From Proales similis (taxonomy: Eukaryota; Rotifera; Eurotatoria; Ploima; Proalidae), in contig JAGVRJ010000004.1 of assembly GCA_019059635.1 (NCBI GenBank), positions 1,426,001-1,490,000 of the forward strand: 64,000 nt of DNA, read 5' to 3'. Below, one piece after another: positions 10,148 to 21,235 of the stretch (positions are counted from its first letter, which is position 1; each line of letters starts with the position of its first letter). The translations under genes were made by a program, and so were the position numbers. The notes under the pieces are model-generated. The model did no database searches. It was given only the letters and a program-made list of their open reading frames with translations, and was not told where the DNA came from.

Positions 10148-12928
10148 ATGACTGCTAAGCGAATCCCTATTGAAGCAGCACCAAAGCAGGATCTGTTCAT
10201 CGATCGTGGCGATCTGATCGAGCGAATAGACGAGCTCTTCACAGCCAACCGGTTTCTGTTCATTTACAGCGATCGAGCGCTCGGAAAGAGCAGCCTGGCC
10301 GCCGAGTACTGTGCGCTCAAGTCGAAAACGAAACAAATCAAATGGTTTAGCGCAAGATCAAGCCACAAGCTGGCCATGGGCTATTTGCTCAATTTAAACG
10401 CACAATTAAACTCGAGCACGTTGGCATCGGCCAGCACGAGGCAGAGTTTGATCAGCCGCGTCAAGCTCGAGCTGATGTCGCCCAAAAACCAGCAATATTT
10501 GTTTGTGTTCGACAACGTCAATTTAGTCGAGCCGAGCGTAAAGTACTTGCTGCAGCGAATCTGCTCCAGTCTGCCAGAGAACACACACGCGCTGATACTT
10601 GGCCGCAGCTTGGACAGCGCATTTTGCGATCAAATAAAGGCCGCTTCGCTGAAGCTCGATTTATTCGGCCGAGCCGAGGCGAAACTCTTGCTCAGCTACG
10701 CGCTCAAGGGCTGCTCGGTGTCGGTAGACGAGCTGGAGCCTTTGCTTGATCTCTGCGATATGAGCAACAATCAAACTTTTAATCCGACCAGACTTGTAAA
10801 CATCGCTGCTACAATTCGACACTCGAAGCAACAAGACTTTCACGTCTCGGTTCAAACATACCGCGAGCAAGGCTATCACTCGAGCCGCTTTAACTTTTTC
10901 AAATCGATTCGATCGGCTGACTCGGACAACGCCCTGATTCTAGATCGTCTTTCGTTTGTTGAGACCGACTTCATCAGCGTCCAGTTTCTCTCTTCGCTCA
11001 CCGGTCTGAGCGAGTCCAGAGTGGAGGCGGCGCTGTCGCTGTTTTGTCGACTCGACTTGCTCCGAGTTTGGCACGAAGAGGCGAAATTCTACCAAATGCC
11101 ATTCGAGGTCAAAGAAGAGCTCGAAGACTTTGCTCAAACCTGTTTGAGTAGAGAAGAAAGCCGCAAAGTCTACGACGAGTTCTTGTCGCTCTTCAACGAC
11201 AAGCTGATTGACTGGGCCGAGCTGGGCCAAGAGGCGATCCTGAACGCCATCTCGTTTCTTGACAAATTTCAATCACTTGAAGCCAAGTCAAATGAAGACA
11301 AACGATTCGAAGAGTACGTTTTTAGCTCGTTGGCTCAATACTTCCGACACGAGCTCATGGACAATCAGTCGACTCTGATTTACAATTTAAAATCGCTTCA
11401 GCTTCTGGAGCTCATCGAACCGGTTGATCAGAGCGAACTGATGAAGAAGCTCACTCAGGTCGGACTCGACTACTTTCATGTGGCCGACCACAAGAACGCA
11501 ATTGTCTACCTGGAAAGGGCCAGTCAGCTCTGTCAGGAGCTCTACGGCAAGTGTTCGCCCCAAGTGGCCGATTTGCTCATCTCATTGGCCAACTGCTACA
11601 CATACGTGAACAAGCATTTTCGCTCCATCAAGCTTCTCCTACGAGCATGGGAAATTCGAAACGAAAGCGTTGACGAGTCAAAGAGGGCCGAAATTCTCAA
11701 CGACTTGGGCTCTTGCTACCACAGCCTGGGCGAGTACAGAAAAGCGCTTGAGCATTTAAAGCGATCGCTGAGCATCAAGCAGTCGATAGAAAACGTGGAT
11801 CAAGTGAAATTGGGCGAAACGCTCAACAACATTGGCCTCTGTATGCAAGACATGGGCGACTTCAAAGGCGCCAAAGAGCACTATTGCAAGGCGCTTGAGC
11901 TCTACCGCAGCGACGAGCAGAGCGATCAGAGCGCCAACATTGGCAAAGTGCTGCACAATCTGGCCAACAACTATGTGCACACGGGTGACTACGAGAAGGC
12001 AGTTGAGCTCTACACCAACGCACTGGACACTTTCACAAGCCTGTACGACCCGAACAATGCGCGCATAGCCGAAACTCTGAACAACATCGGACTCAACTAT
12101 CACTACTTGGGCCAATACAAGCGTTCAATCGACTATCTCAATCGTTCGCTCCAAGTCAAGCTGAAAATCTACTCGGCCGATCATCCGAGTATTGCCAGCA
12201 CCTACAACAATCTGGGCTTGAACTTTTTCAACTTGAACGAGTACAAGCTCTCGAACGATTATTTCTTCAAGACATTGAACATTTACATGAAAACTCACGA
12301 CGCCAAGCATCCGCGCATAGCCGACACGCTCAACAACATTGCGATCAGCTTCACCAATTTCGGCGAGTACAAAATATCGAATGAATACCTGCAGCGTTCT
12401 CTGGAGATTAAACGCCAGCTGTACGAGCCGTCTCACCCGAGCTTGGGCGAAACGCTCAACAACATTGGCCTCAATTACTTTCATCAGGGCGAGTTTGACA
12501 AGTCAATTGAACATTTCAAGCAGGCGTTGGACATATTTCGTCAGAGCTATAAAAAAGACCATCCGAGCATAGCGGAGGCGATCGGCAACATTGGCTTCAA
12601 CTACTTTGGCCTCAATCAACGAGACAAGGCGCTCGATTATTTGACACAGTCGCTCGAAATGAAAAAGAGCATATTCAAGGCCGACCATCCCAGCATTGCC
12701 GAGACGCATTATAGAATATCGATAATTTACTTGTTGATCGGCGAACACCGAATGTCACACGAGTACTTGACTAAATCGTACGCGATCGTCACCCAGGCTT
12801 TTGAGCCCAATCATCCGCGCATAAAACACACTCGTATGATGCTGGACAATTTAACTGCGCTACTCGAAAGAGACCAGCACTCACAGGCCAGCGGCACTAA
12901 CTTATCCCGCGCGTGTATTATAAGCTGA
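10148..12928 (+). CDS. STAND-like NTPase with 11 TPRs and a C-terminal CaaX motif
   Basis: Intronless; 926 residues from the first in-frame ATG. The N-terminal ~430 residues look like a NB-ARC-type STAND ATPase. There is an IDRGDLIERIDELF lead-in, a degenerate Walker A (SDRALGKSS, residues ~41-49, lacking the first glycine of GxxxxGKS), and a Walker B-like YLFVFDN ending near residue 123. A winged-helix-like region follows. Residues ~433-893 are eleven 42-residue kinesin-light-chain-type TPRs, with repeated ETLNNIGLNY and HPSIA signatures. The last residues are RACIIS; CIIS fits a CaaX box with Ser at X, typically farnesylated, so membrane attachment is predicted. Animal proteins of this architecture include signalling ATPases and immune-like receptors, but the function here is unknown. 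A poly-A signal lies at 13054. Confidence 0.85.
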   Translation: MTAKRIPIEAAPKQDLFIDRGDLIERIDELFTANRFLFIYSDRALGKSSLAAEYCALKSKTKQIKWFSARSSHKLAMGYLLNLNAQLNSSTLASASTRQSLISRVKLELMSPKNQQYLFVFDNVNLVEPSVKYLLQRICSSLPENTHALILGRSLDSAFCDQIKAASLKLDLFGRAEAKLLLSYALKGCSVSVDELEPLLDLCDMSNNQTFNPTRLVNIAATIRHSKQQDFHVSVQTYREQGYHSSRFNFFKSIRSADSDNALILDRLSFVETDFISVQFLSSLTGLSESRVEAALSLFCRLDLLRVWHEEAKFYQMPFEVKEELEDFAQTCLSREESRKVYDEFLSLFNDKLIDWAELGQEAILNAISFLDKFQSLEAKSNEDKRFEEYVFSSLAQYFRHELMDNQSTLIYNLKSLQLLELIEPVDQSELMKKLTQVGLDYFHVADHKNAIVYLERASQLCQELYGKCSPQVADLLISLANCYTYVNKHFRSIKLLLRAWEIRNESVDESKRAEILNDLGSCYHSLGEYRKALEHLKRSLSIKQSIENVDQVKLGETLNNIGLCMQDMGDFKGAKEHYCKALELYRSDEQSDQSANIGKVLHNLANNYVHTGDYEKAVELYTNALDTFTSLYDPNNARIAETLNNIGLNYHYLGQYKRSIDYLNRSLQVKLKIYSADHPSIASTYNNLGLNFFNLNEYKLSNDYFFKTLNIYMKTHDAKHPRIADTLNNIAISFTNFGEYKISNEYLQRSLEIKRQLYEPSHPSLGETLNNIGLNYFHQGEFDKSIEHFKQALDIFRQSYKKDHPSIAEAIGNIGFNYFGLNQRDKALDYLTQSLEMKKSIFKADHPSIAETHYRISIIYLLIGEHRMSHEYLTKSYAIVTQAFEPNHPRIKHTRMMLDNLTALLERDQHSQASGTNLSRACIIS

Positions 12929-13053
12929 CCGTTCACTCTTTTATCACACTTCTTTATCGCTTCAACTTTTTTTTTTCACTTTACTTGATTCTAGTTGAGA
13001 TCGTTTGCCAGCATATACCGGTCAATTAACTTTTGTAATTGTCTGTACATTTT

Positions 13054-13059
13054 AATAAA
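13054..13059 (+). terminator. Poly-A signal of the STAND-TPR gene
   Basis: AATAAA lies about 125 bp past the stop codon, between this gene and the convergent SRFBP1 gene. Confidence 0.65.
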
Positions 13060-13170
13060 GTCCGAAAAGTTCACATGACTCTGACTGGCCATCTTGCATG
13101 CCGCTGTTTAAAGGCTGCTAAGACAAGAAAAAGCGAATGTTTTCTCGGCTTATTTTTAGTTTATTTCGAA

Positions 13171-15214
13171 TTAATCGTCATTGAACTTGACCTTCTTGCC
13201 CTGAAATTTGAGAGCTTTCAGCTTTTCTTCCGCTTCTTTCCTGGCTCGCCACGACGGATGAAGCTTGGAAATGTCTACGTCTTCTTTTTTAGCCGCAGCC
13301 GACTCGTTTTGTCGCGACTCGAACCGTCTGGGCGCTGCTCGAGCGTGGCCACCTCTGGCCGGCTTGCCTCGGCCGGACCACTCTGCTGCATCTCGCCTCG
13401 GCCTAGGTCGATCGATATTGATCAGCATGTCGCCTTTGCGCTTTTTGTATTTGTCATAGCTCGAATAATTGCGAAATGCCTCCTCATCAAGAAATTGTTC
13501 GTCGTCGTTTCGCCTAGAGAATCGAAATCTGGCCCTCCTGCTCTCGTCAGTTTCTTCTATTTCGTTGCCGTTCGAATCCAGAAAGAAGGGATCATGTTCG
13601 ATTTTGAGTGTTTGTGCAATCGAGTTGCTTGAAATTTGACTTTCAGCCTCCTCTCGGGACGCGTCACTTTCCTCAATTGGAATCTCGTCTGCGTCCTTCA
13701 GCTCGTTCAAATCGAGCTGCTTAATGCACATTGTGCCTGTTCGCTTTTCAATCAACAACGGCTTGAGCCTCACGCTTCGAGCTGTCTCGTCTGCCTCAGG
13801 CTTTTTTAAATTCTCAATCGAATATTCGTACATTCTGACGGTCTGTTCTTGACTGGCTGCCTCGCCATTCTCTACCGATCCATAATTTTCATTGTCGACA
13901 GATTCGTCGTCTCCTTCCGACGAGCTGTGCTCTTCGTCGCTGAAATAAAGCTGCATCGACCTTGACTCTTTTTCCTTCGTCTTTTCTTCTTTCCTTGCCT
14001 CATTTCCGCTTGGCTTTTTCGTCTCTGGCGCAAGCCTAACATCCTTGGCAGACTTGCTCTTTACTTGACGTTTATGGGATGAATCGATTATCTCAACCCC
14101 GCCTGATAGATTGGCTGCCTCTTCCTTTAATTTCTTCTTTTCGTTTCTATTCGATTCATTGCCCGCTGCGTTTTCTTCCTCGCTTTCTGTTTGCTCGTCT
14201 TGCTCTTCTTCCTCGCTCTCGTCGCCTATAAGTGCATTGTCGTCGTCGCAGTCGTCACGGTTTTGGTCTTTCTCGTCGTCGTCCTCCTCCTCCTCCTCTT
14301 CGTCATCATCATCAATGCTTTTATTCACGGTTAGCTTCGCTTCAAGCTCTTTGAGCAGCTTCTGCTTCTCTCTCCAGTTCTTTCTCTTTTCGCATCTTGC
14401 CTTGTACTGAATTAAGGTTCGCTTCCAGTCTCCTATTTTCTCATCCTTTTTTATGCGCTCGACTGCGTCTAGCACGAGTTTGTTGAGTGCAAGCCGAGCC
14501 ATGGCCAGCTCGTCATGGGCGCTCGTTTTCTAATTTATTTTCCTGAACAATTCGCTTCATATTCTCGAATGTTTTCCGACCTACGTTGACTTTTACGTAT
14601 TCGTCCAGCCTCATGGGTCCGTTCTCAAATGCGAATAGGGCGACCTCGTTGAATCGGAGTCTCTGAACAGCGACGCCGATAACAACAACAACATCAATTT
14701 GGCTTGTCAATCAATTAATTATTTCGTTCAAAAAGTCAAACCTTTAGCGCGTCTATTTCTTCCTTTAAATTCTGAGCCTTTTTCCGGTTCTTTTCGATCT
14801 GCTTTTCGTCGCCTCTGAAAGCAAATTCAATCAGACTCGAATTTCTACCGTAAACATCTCACTCCGTCTCTCTCTCTCTCTCTTACAGACAGACGCACGC
14901 AAATGTCAAGCAAAAGTGACGGGAAAAAGAGACGCCTACTTACTTTTTGCAGTTTAGCTCTTTAATGCGTCTAATGAGCTTGCGGATCTCGCGAACCTCT
15001 GCTCGTTTAACAACATCCTTAATCGATACGATCTGAGCACGAGATTAGAGCGAATTTGGCAAATTAGGAGTCCAAAACAGCTCAGTTACATGATTGTTGA
15101 AAGCGAACAGACATTCGCTGAGTTCCTTTTGAGAATATTGAATGTAGAGATCGAGCAGAATGCGTTAAGAGTGCAGGAGAGTGCTCCAACCTTGTCGGCA
15201 GCCTTGGGGGACAT
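13171..15214 (-). CDS. SRFBP1: SRFBP1 / BUD22-family nucleolar protein
   Basis: BUD22 functions in small-subunit rRNA processing in yeast; the animal homologue SRFBP1 was also described as an SRF-binding protein. Six exons, 15214-15191, 15125-15090, 15032-14944, 14814-14742, 14662-14585 and 14529-13171, give 552 residues. The N-terminal helical domain is recognisable in VVKRAEVREIRKLIRRIKELNCKKG, EKNRKKAQNLKEEIDALK and DELAMARLALNKLV. The middle is a very acidic low-complexity region (runs of D and E). The C-terminus carries the family signature LHPSWRARKEAEEKLKALKFQGKKVKFND. Start choice: the short ATG exon (MSPKAADK) joins at phase 0 to the conserved helix. The first two exons are the least certain part. 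The gene converges with the STAND-TPR gene. Confidence 0.85.
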
Positions 15215-15852
15215 CGCTTCTATCGATCGCCGCTGTTTCCGTTTTGATAGCTTTCTATTCCTTCTGTTTGACTGTTCAGTTCGCTTTCTCTTTACAGCAT
15301 GCTCGATTACTCTTTTGAGTTTGAACACAGCCAGACAGACACAAAGAGCAGTAGAGAGAAAGTAGAGAGAAAATTGAAGCAGAAAAAATTTGACTTGGCC
15401 GCTCGATAGTGTGCTCTCATTCATAATTAAAACTTTAGATGAGCACGATGCGAGCAATAGTGGGCAAAAGTTCGCCTCAACTCGTCAACTTTTTTGACCA
15501 GACTATCAATCCACCAGATACAATCTTGCTTTTATAGTTATTCAATTGCCAAGAGCTGCAGAGAGCAGACGCTTTTTTTTGCCGCCAGTCGAGATAAGCA
15601 TCGGCATGGGCAACTATTTGAACTATTTGAACTTGCGCCATGAAAGCTCTATGATGAACGAATGAACAGATTCAATTCATTTAATTGTCAATCGACGGCC
15701 AATTTCGATAGTTGCCATTAACAGCATCAACTTTCCCTCTGCCGCTTACAACAATCATTTAAGGCAAGAGAGAAGTGGCAGAGCGTTTAGGCAATGCCTT
15801 AAAATTATCATTATTGATTTTCATTTCATAATTGGCCCAACTAGAAGAGTAG

Positions 15853-15875
15853 CATCATCATCATCATCATCATCA
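15853..15875. repeat. (CAT)n microsatellite
   Basis: Perfect trinucleotide tract in noncoding DNA. Confidence 0.85.
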
Positions 15876-16535
15876 CCAAAAACAGCATGTTACCGAGTTT
15901 TCGTCGACATCCACATTAGCAGCAGAAACAGCACAAGAAGAATATGGGAAGATTAGGCTGCTCTAAATTCTGCGTCGTAATTGCCAACAATAATGGCAAA
16001 CAAAGCATGACGTACATTGGCGCACTATAGAAGCTCACAGTGAGGCGCGCGGAGATAGCGAGAGGATAAAAGCGAGAGAATGAAGATGAATGAAGAAAGT
16101 GACGCAGTTCTAAATTACTTATCAACTTGTGCCCTGCAATTTTGGGATGGCATGAGCCGCAATCAACATTAAATAGCATGTTTCTTGTGTTCTCTCTTTC
16201 TCTTTTATTTGGTTTCTGCCCTGACGCCTTTTCTGGCAGCTCTTGCTGGCCTTGGATTCCATTGACAGGTAATTAGCCTGCCCCACACCAGCTGAATCGA
16301 CTGATTCGTTTGATTTATGATGATTACAGGGAATGAGTGCCAACGAATGAATAAACCAGGTGCCGCCAAAGAGTGCAAAGATTTCGAGAGGAAGGATAAT
16401 CATCATTATCCTTGTTGGACTATGATTTATGACGTCTTGCCATAATTAGCCGGGCATTGAATGTTGAATTACTTGCGCTTGATCAGTCTTCTTCATTTAA
16501 AAGCGAATTGGTGAACGTCAATGTATTGAGAAATC

Positions 16536-16554
16536 GAGAGAGAGAGAGAGAGAG
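16536..16554. repeat. (GA)n microsatellite
   Basis: Perfect dinucleotide tract in noncoding DNA. Confidence 0.8.
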
Positions 16555-17320
16555 TGCAAAGGAGAAGGCCAAGAGAGAATGTTCGGCTTGTTTGTTGGCC
16601 GTTCAAGAGCGCTTCTACAGGCTTCTACAGGACATCGAAAGATAAATTAGACGTTTGCTTCAACGGTGGACATGCACGAGAGCGGCAAGTATTTGCATCT
16701 TGGAATGAAATCGCATTTTGTGAATGCGCGATCGCGATGCTACAATTGCAAAAAGCTGTTTACAAACAAAGAAAAGAGCAGAATTCGCAAGAGCGAATGT
16801 AAAAAAGAGAAGCCAGTCTTGCCAGAAAATCTAGTTATTATGAATGTTTTAATAATTGCTTATCATAGCACTCCTTCTCACGAGCTATTTGGCTCTCTCC
16901 CTCTCTTGCTATCTGTGCATCTAGAGCTCTGTTTGCATTTTATTTGCTCATGTATGCATCCTTTTCACTTGAACAAAACTGCAGCCGATGAAGACAACCG
17001 ACAGCCGAGACAGTCAAGCGTGAATACCAGCCCCAGCAAATAGAGAGCATGCTAGCTGGTGCGAGTAGTGAAAAGTACTAAAGCATGCAGAGCCAGACGT
17101 GGAATTCGTTCCGAATAGTCCCGAGTGATATTTCAGAGTTTAGGCGCTCAATTATTTAAGTACTCTTGAACTGCATAGCTGCTTATTAGAGCCCTGTTGT
17201 TTTTAATCCGTCTAGTCTCAATCCACTGCTTAGCGCGCATCGTAGACTGTGGGTCAAGATTATTAGCACTTGATCATTTACTTGATTATATCTCCCAATT
17301 GCTTCCTTTCCATTCTATTC

Positions 17321-17330
17321 CCTCTCTCTA

Positions 17331-17362
<32 letters not shown>
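17321..17362. repeat. CT-rich tract
   Basis: Imperfect (CT)n run of about 40 bp upstream of the ORP5/8 gene. Confidence 0.8.
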
Positions 17363-17740
17363 GGTGTATCTCTCGCTGGTGTTTGCTGAATTTTTAAAGC
17401 ACGCGGGCGTTTGCCGCTCTTTGAAGGCGTTTGTGTTTGTGCGCGCGTTTGCATGCTCGTCTATCTCCATGTCGATCGGAGTGCGTAGTCGAGATTACTT
17501 TGCTCTAAGAATAGACTGTTTCGTGAGTCGACTGCCACTCGAACGGCTTTCAGTTTGACGTGCACATGCTTTTCATCATCATCATCATCGTCATGTTGAT
17601 CAGAGAAATCGCTTCCAGACAAATAGACATGACTGCTTTCTCTTTCAAATAATAAATCAGATTGCCGAATTTATTTCTAGATTAGAAGAGCATGAGCTAG
17701 AAGCGCCAATTTGTCTGATCAACGCAGAAAAGGTGATCGC

Positions 17741-20624
17741 ATGATGATTTCACCCAGACGCTTGGAAGCGGTAGGTCACATTCAATTCTCCTCCAGTTGT
17801 GCTTTTCAGCAGCTGCAAAATTCAAATTTCAACTCATTTCAAGACATCAAGCCAATCTACATCGTCGGCTGAGAGAGAGATAAACGCCGAGCAGAACGAT
17901 ATTAAAAATGACTTGAGAGTGAATGGCGCACAACAAGACAGGCTCAGTCATTCACTTGGCTCGGTCTCTTCAGCCACCTCTTCTTCATCTTTTGCGTCTA
18001 CTTTAAATAGCGCCGCCGCTGCCGCTACTGCTGTAACCGGTTCGACCAGTCCAGAGAGCAAACTAAAAGAGTGCGCCAGTATCGAAAAAAAGAGCTCAAG
18101 CATGAATCGCAGTCAAGAGGAGGACGACCAGTTTCCATTAGACAGCTCATGCAGTTATTCGAACGGCCTACTGGATGGGAACGCTTCTCTCATCCGCAAG
18201 CCGTCTGTGAGGGAGGCATCATACAAAGCGCAAAGAGAGAGCTACCACACGGAGAAAAGACGCATCGCCAACGACATGCTTTCGGTCATGCGAGACGAGA
18301 GCATAATAATCTTGGCCGACTGGCTCAAGGTTCGCGGCAGTCTTAAAAATTGGACCAAGCTCTACTGTGTTCTCAAGCCCGGCATTTTGCTCTTGTACAA
18401 GAGCGAGAAAATGAAGTCTGGCCACTGGGTGGGCACTGTCATGTTGAACTCGTGCAAAATTCTTCAGCGACCAAGCAAAAAACACGGCTTCTGCTTTAAA
18501 ATCTTCCATCCGCTAGAGCGTTCGATCTGGGCGACGAAAGGACCTGCCGGTGAAACTTACATTAACGTTCCTTACATTCTGCTGCCCACGTTCTATCTAA
18601 TATTTCGCGCGCCTTCGGAGAAAATCGGCTACATTTGGCTCGAAGCGCTCGAGATGACCATGAAAAGCTTCGAGCAAATTGACTCGGGCGTTCAGTCAAA
18701 GTTGAAATCCATTAGTCAACAAGTGTCGTTCAGAGCCGGCTCTAGTCCTTCTCAATGCTTGTCTCAACTCGGCCAAGACAGGCAAAACTCGGCACCCGAC
18801 TGCTTGAACTCATCCGGTCGCAGTTTTTTCCAGCTCGATTCGAACAGCACCGCCGACGAAGAAGCCGGCTCGCTAAACAGCTCGAACCCGAACGATGACG
18901 AAGAGTCGCATCATGCGCCTGATTCGATTGCTGGCGATGACGACGCGTTTGAGATGAACAAATCGTTTGAGGGCGATTCGCACGAGACAAGTTATAAAGC
19001 GAGTGCGCCCGAAGAGTTCGGCGAGCTGGGCAATCAAGGTCAAACAGAAGAGGTCGGCGAAGAAAACAAAAGCCTCATATTCTGCTTGGTGAAGCAAGTC
19101 CGACCTGGAATGGACTTGTCCAAAGTGGCTCTTCCAACTTTCATTCTCGAGCCTCGCTCTTTTCTGGAAAAGCTCTCCGACTATTATTATCACTGTGACC
19201 TGTTGTCGGAGGCAATTCGCAGCGAAGATCCGTTCGAGCGAATAAAGGCCGTCACCAAGTTCTATTTGTCCGGCTTCTACAAGAAGCCCAAGGGTCTAAA
19301 AAAGCCTTACAACCCGATTCTGGGCGAGGTATTTCGAACCTACTGGTACAATCCGAAAACAGACAGCAAGACCTTCTATATCGCCGAGCAAGTTTCTCAC
19401 CATCCGCCCGTGACTTCGTTCTACGTAAGCAATCGCAAAGAAGGCTTTTGCATTCAAGGCACTGTCCTCGCCCGCTCAAAATTCTACGGCAACTCGGTCT
19501 CGGCCATAATGGAAGGCGAAGTGCGACTTAATCTGCTCGGCAGAGGCGAGGAGTATGTTATTACGCTGCCTTACGCCAACTGCAAGGGAATTCTAATCGG
19601 CAAGCTGACCATGGAGCTGGGCGGCAAGGTTTGCATAAAATGCGAAAAAACCGGCTACACAAGCGATCTGGAGTTCAAATTGCGTCCTCTACTGGGCGGC
19701 ATTGACGCATCCAACGGGATCGAGGGTAAGATCCGCTTCGGCAAAGACACTCTGGCGATCATAAGCGGAAAATGGGACGGCGAGATAAATGTCAGTGAGA
19801 ACACGAATCAAGCCCACGGCAAAAGTGTTCTGTGGAAGCCTCTTCCCGAAGTGATCAAAAGCCGCCTCCAGCGCTACGTCGTCCCTCTAGAGCAGCAAGA
19901 GGCGTTCGAATCAGAGCGGTGGGCCTCTTTCTTTCTGTTTTCAGGTCCTCTGATTTGATTTCAAACAACAAAAAACTCATTTCATAAAGAGTATGGCTTG
20001 AGGTCAGCGACGCAATTCGAAACGGCGACCAAATCAAGGCGACCGAGGAGAAAAACAAAATCGAGTCCAAGCAACGAGCTGAGCATGTCGAGCGAGAAGC
20101 GTTGTCTATTGCCTACGATCAACGTCTCTTTTACTTTGACGACTTTACTCAACGCTGGATCTACAAATTCGCTGAGTAAGTACTTAAAGCGAATTCAGAA
20201 CGGTAAAAAATTTTCTGATTTTATTTATAAAAGCTTGCGACCTTGGGACCCGCAGACCGATCTCTATCAATTTGAGTCCAACTTTCAAATAGTGAGCAAA
20301 ACGAGCCATCAGCTGAAAAGGGAGAGCAAAGCCTACTCGTTCAAGCCCCGAAGAGCGTCGTCAAGCGGACATGAAGCTGCAGACTCGAGCCGCGCGTCAA
20401 GTCAGTGTCAAATAGGAGCCATCAGTGACATTTGTGCCCGATTGGACAAAATCGAACAGTGTCTGCAGGTGATCAAACAAAAGGGCGCTGGAAGTCTGCA
20501 CCAGCAGAGCACTTTTCCTCTACCGGTGTCCTCTAATTTATTTTCCCGAAACATTCTTCTGCTGCTGCTGCTTTTAGCCTGGCTTGTCGGCCTCTTTACA
20601 GCTCTTCTGATTGCTAGAAATTAA
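17741..20624 (+). CDS. Oxysterol-binding protein-related protein, ORP5/ORP8 type
   Basis: ORP5/8 proteins sit in the ER membrane and exchange phosphatidylserine for PI4P at ER-plasma membrane contacts. Four exons, 17741-17770, 17844-19918, 19990-20175 and 20234-20624, give 893 residues. A Ser/Ala-rich N-terminus leads to a PH domain (from DWLKVRGSLKNWTKLYCVLKPG through SKKHGFCFKIFHPLERSIWA). After an acidic linker comes ENKSLIFCLVKQVRPGMDLSKV, then the ORD with the family fingerprint EQVSHHPP and GFYKKPKGLKKPYNPILGE. A FADLRPWDP segment follows. The C-terminus ends in one hydrophobic anchor (NILLLLLLLAWLVGLFTALLI), the hallmark of ORP5/8. The first exon (MMISPRRLEA) is inferred from phase 0 and a GTAGGT donor; the ATG choice is the main uncertainty. 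A poly-A signal lies at 20925. Confidence 0.93.
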
Positions 20625-20924
20625 AGCTTCTCTCTTCCCTTCACGTTGAAGACTAGAAGCTCTTCTTGCGTCTCAAGTCAAGCAAATCAAACGAGTTTAT
20701 TATTCAATTGGCGATTTTCATCTTGTCTCATCATTTGAGTTCTTTAATTTCTTACTTGTTTGCTCTAAATTGTTCAAATTTAACTTTAACCTTACCGCAC
20801 CTCCGTCTCTACGTGTGTGTGTGTGTCTCTCGTCTATATCTGTCTATTTGTGTAAATTTCCTATCTGTTTTTGATACAGCACTCTGCTGCGCTTTATTAT
20901 TATACTCGCGGCTTAACAACAAAA

Positions 20925-20930
20925 AATAAA
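20925..20930 (+). terminator. Poly-A signal of the ORP5/8-type gene
   Basis: AATAAA about 300 bp past the stop codon, before the convergent stomatin gene. Confidence 0.55.
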
Positions 20931-21235
20931 AGCAAGCAATCAATGAAACGAAATCAAATGAGTCCAGGCGGCAGAAGTGCACTCTATTCAAACGCTCACA
21001 GAATAGAACTTTATTTATCTTAATTAGCTTGTTCGCTTCCAATTGCTTTTATTATCGACCACAAAGAATAAGAAAATATGACTTGAAAATATCAATCGGG
21101 CGACGCAAAAGCTTGATTTAAATCATATTCATTCACTGTGATTGGAAGCGAGTTTCACGCGAAGAACGCCTTAGACTCGCTGCCGATTAAGTTTGAAATT
21201 ATTTGAGATGCCTGCGCTTTACATCTAATCTCTAT

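Larger units (their letters stand above)
15215..17740. other. Noncoding divergent region SRFBP1 / ORP5-8 gene
   Basis: About 2.5 kb without a supported gene. It contains (CAT)n at 15853-15875, (GA)n at 16536-16554 and a CT-rich tract at 17321-17362. A 3' splice-like ttatttctag near 17672-17681 precedes the first ATG of the ORP gene by about 60 bp. Both flanking genes must be promoted from here. Confidence 0.55.

Noticed and set aside
13039-13632. 197-codon plus-strand ORF
   Set aside because: It is antisense to the SRFBP1 terminal exon. The product has no domain and mirrors codon bias of the real gene.
14111-14410. Plus-strand serine-run ORF
   Set aside because: Antisense of the Asp/Glu-rich region of SRFBP1; GAx codons read backwards give poly-Ser.
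15853-15875. Regular repeats considered as a CRISPR-like array
   Set aside because: Simple trinucleotide tract without spacers in an animal genome.
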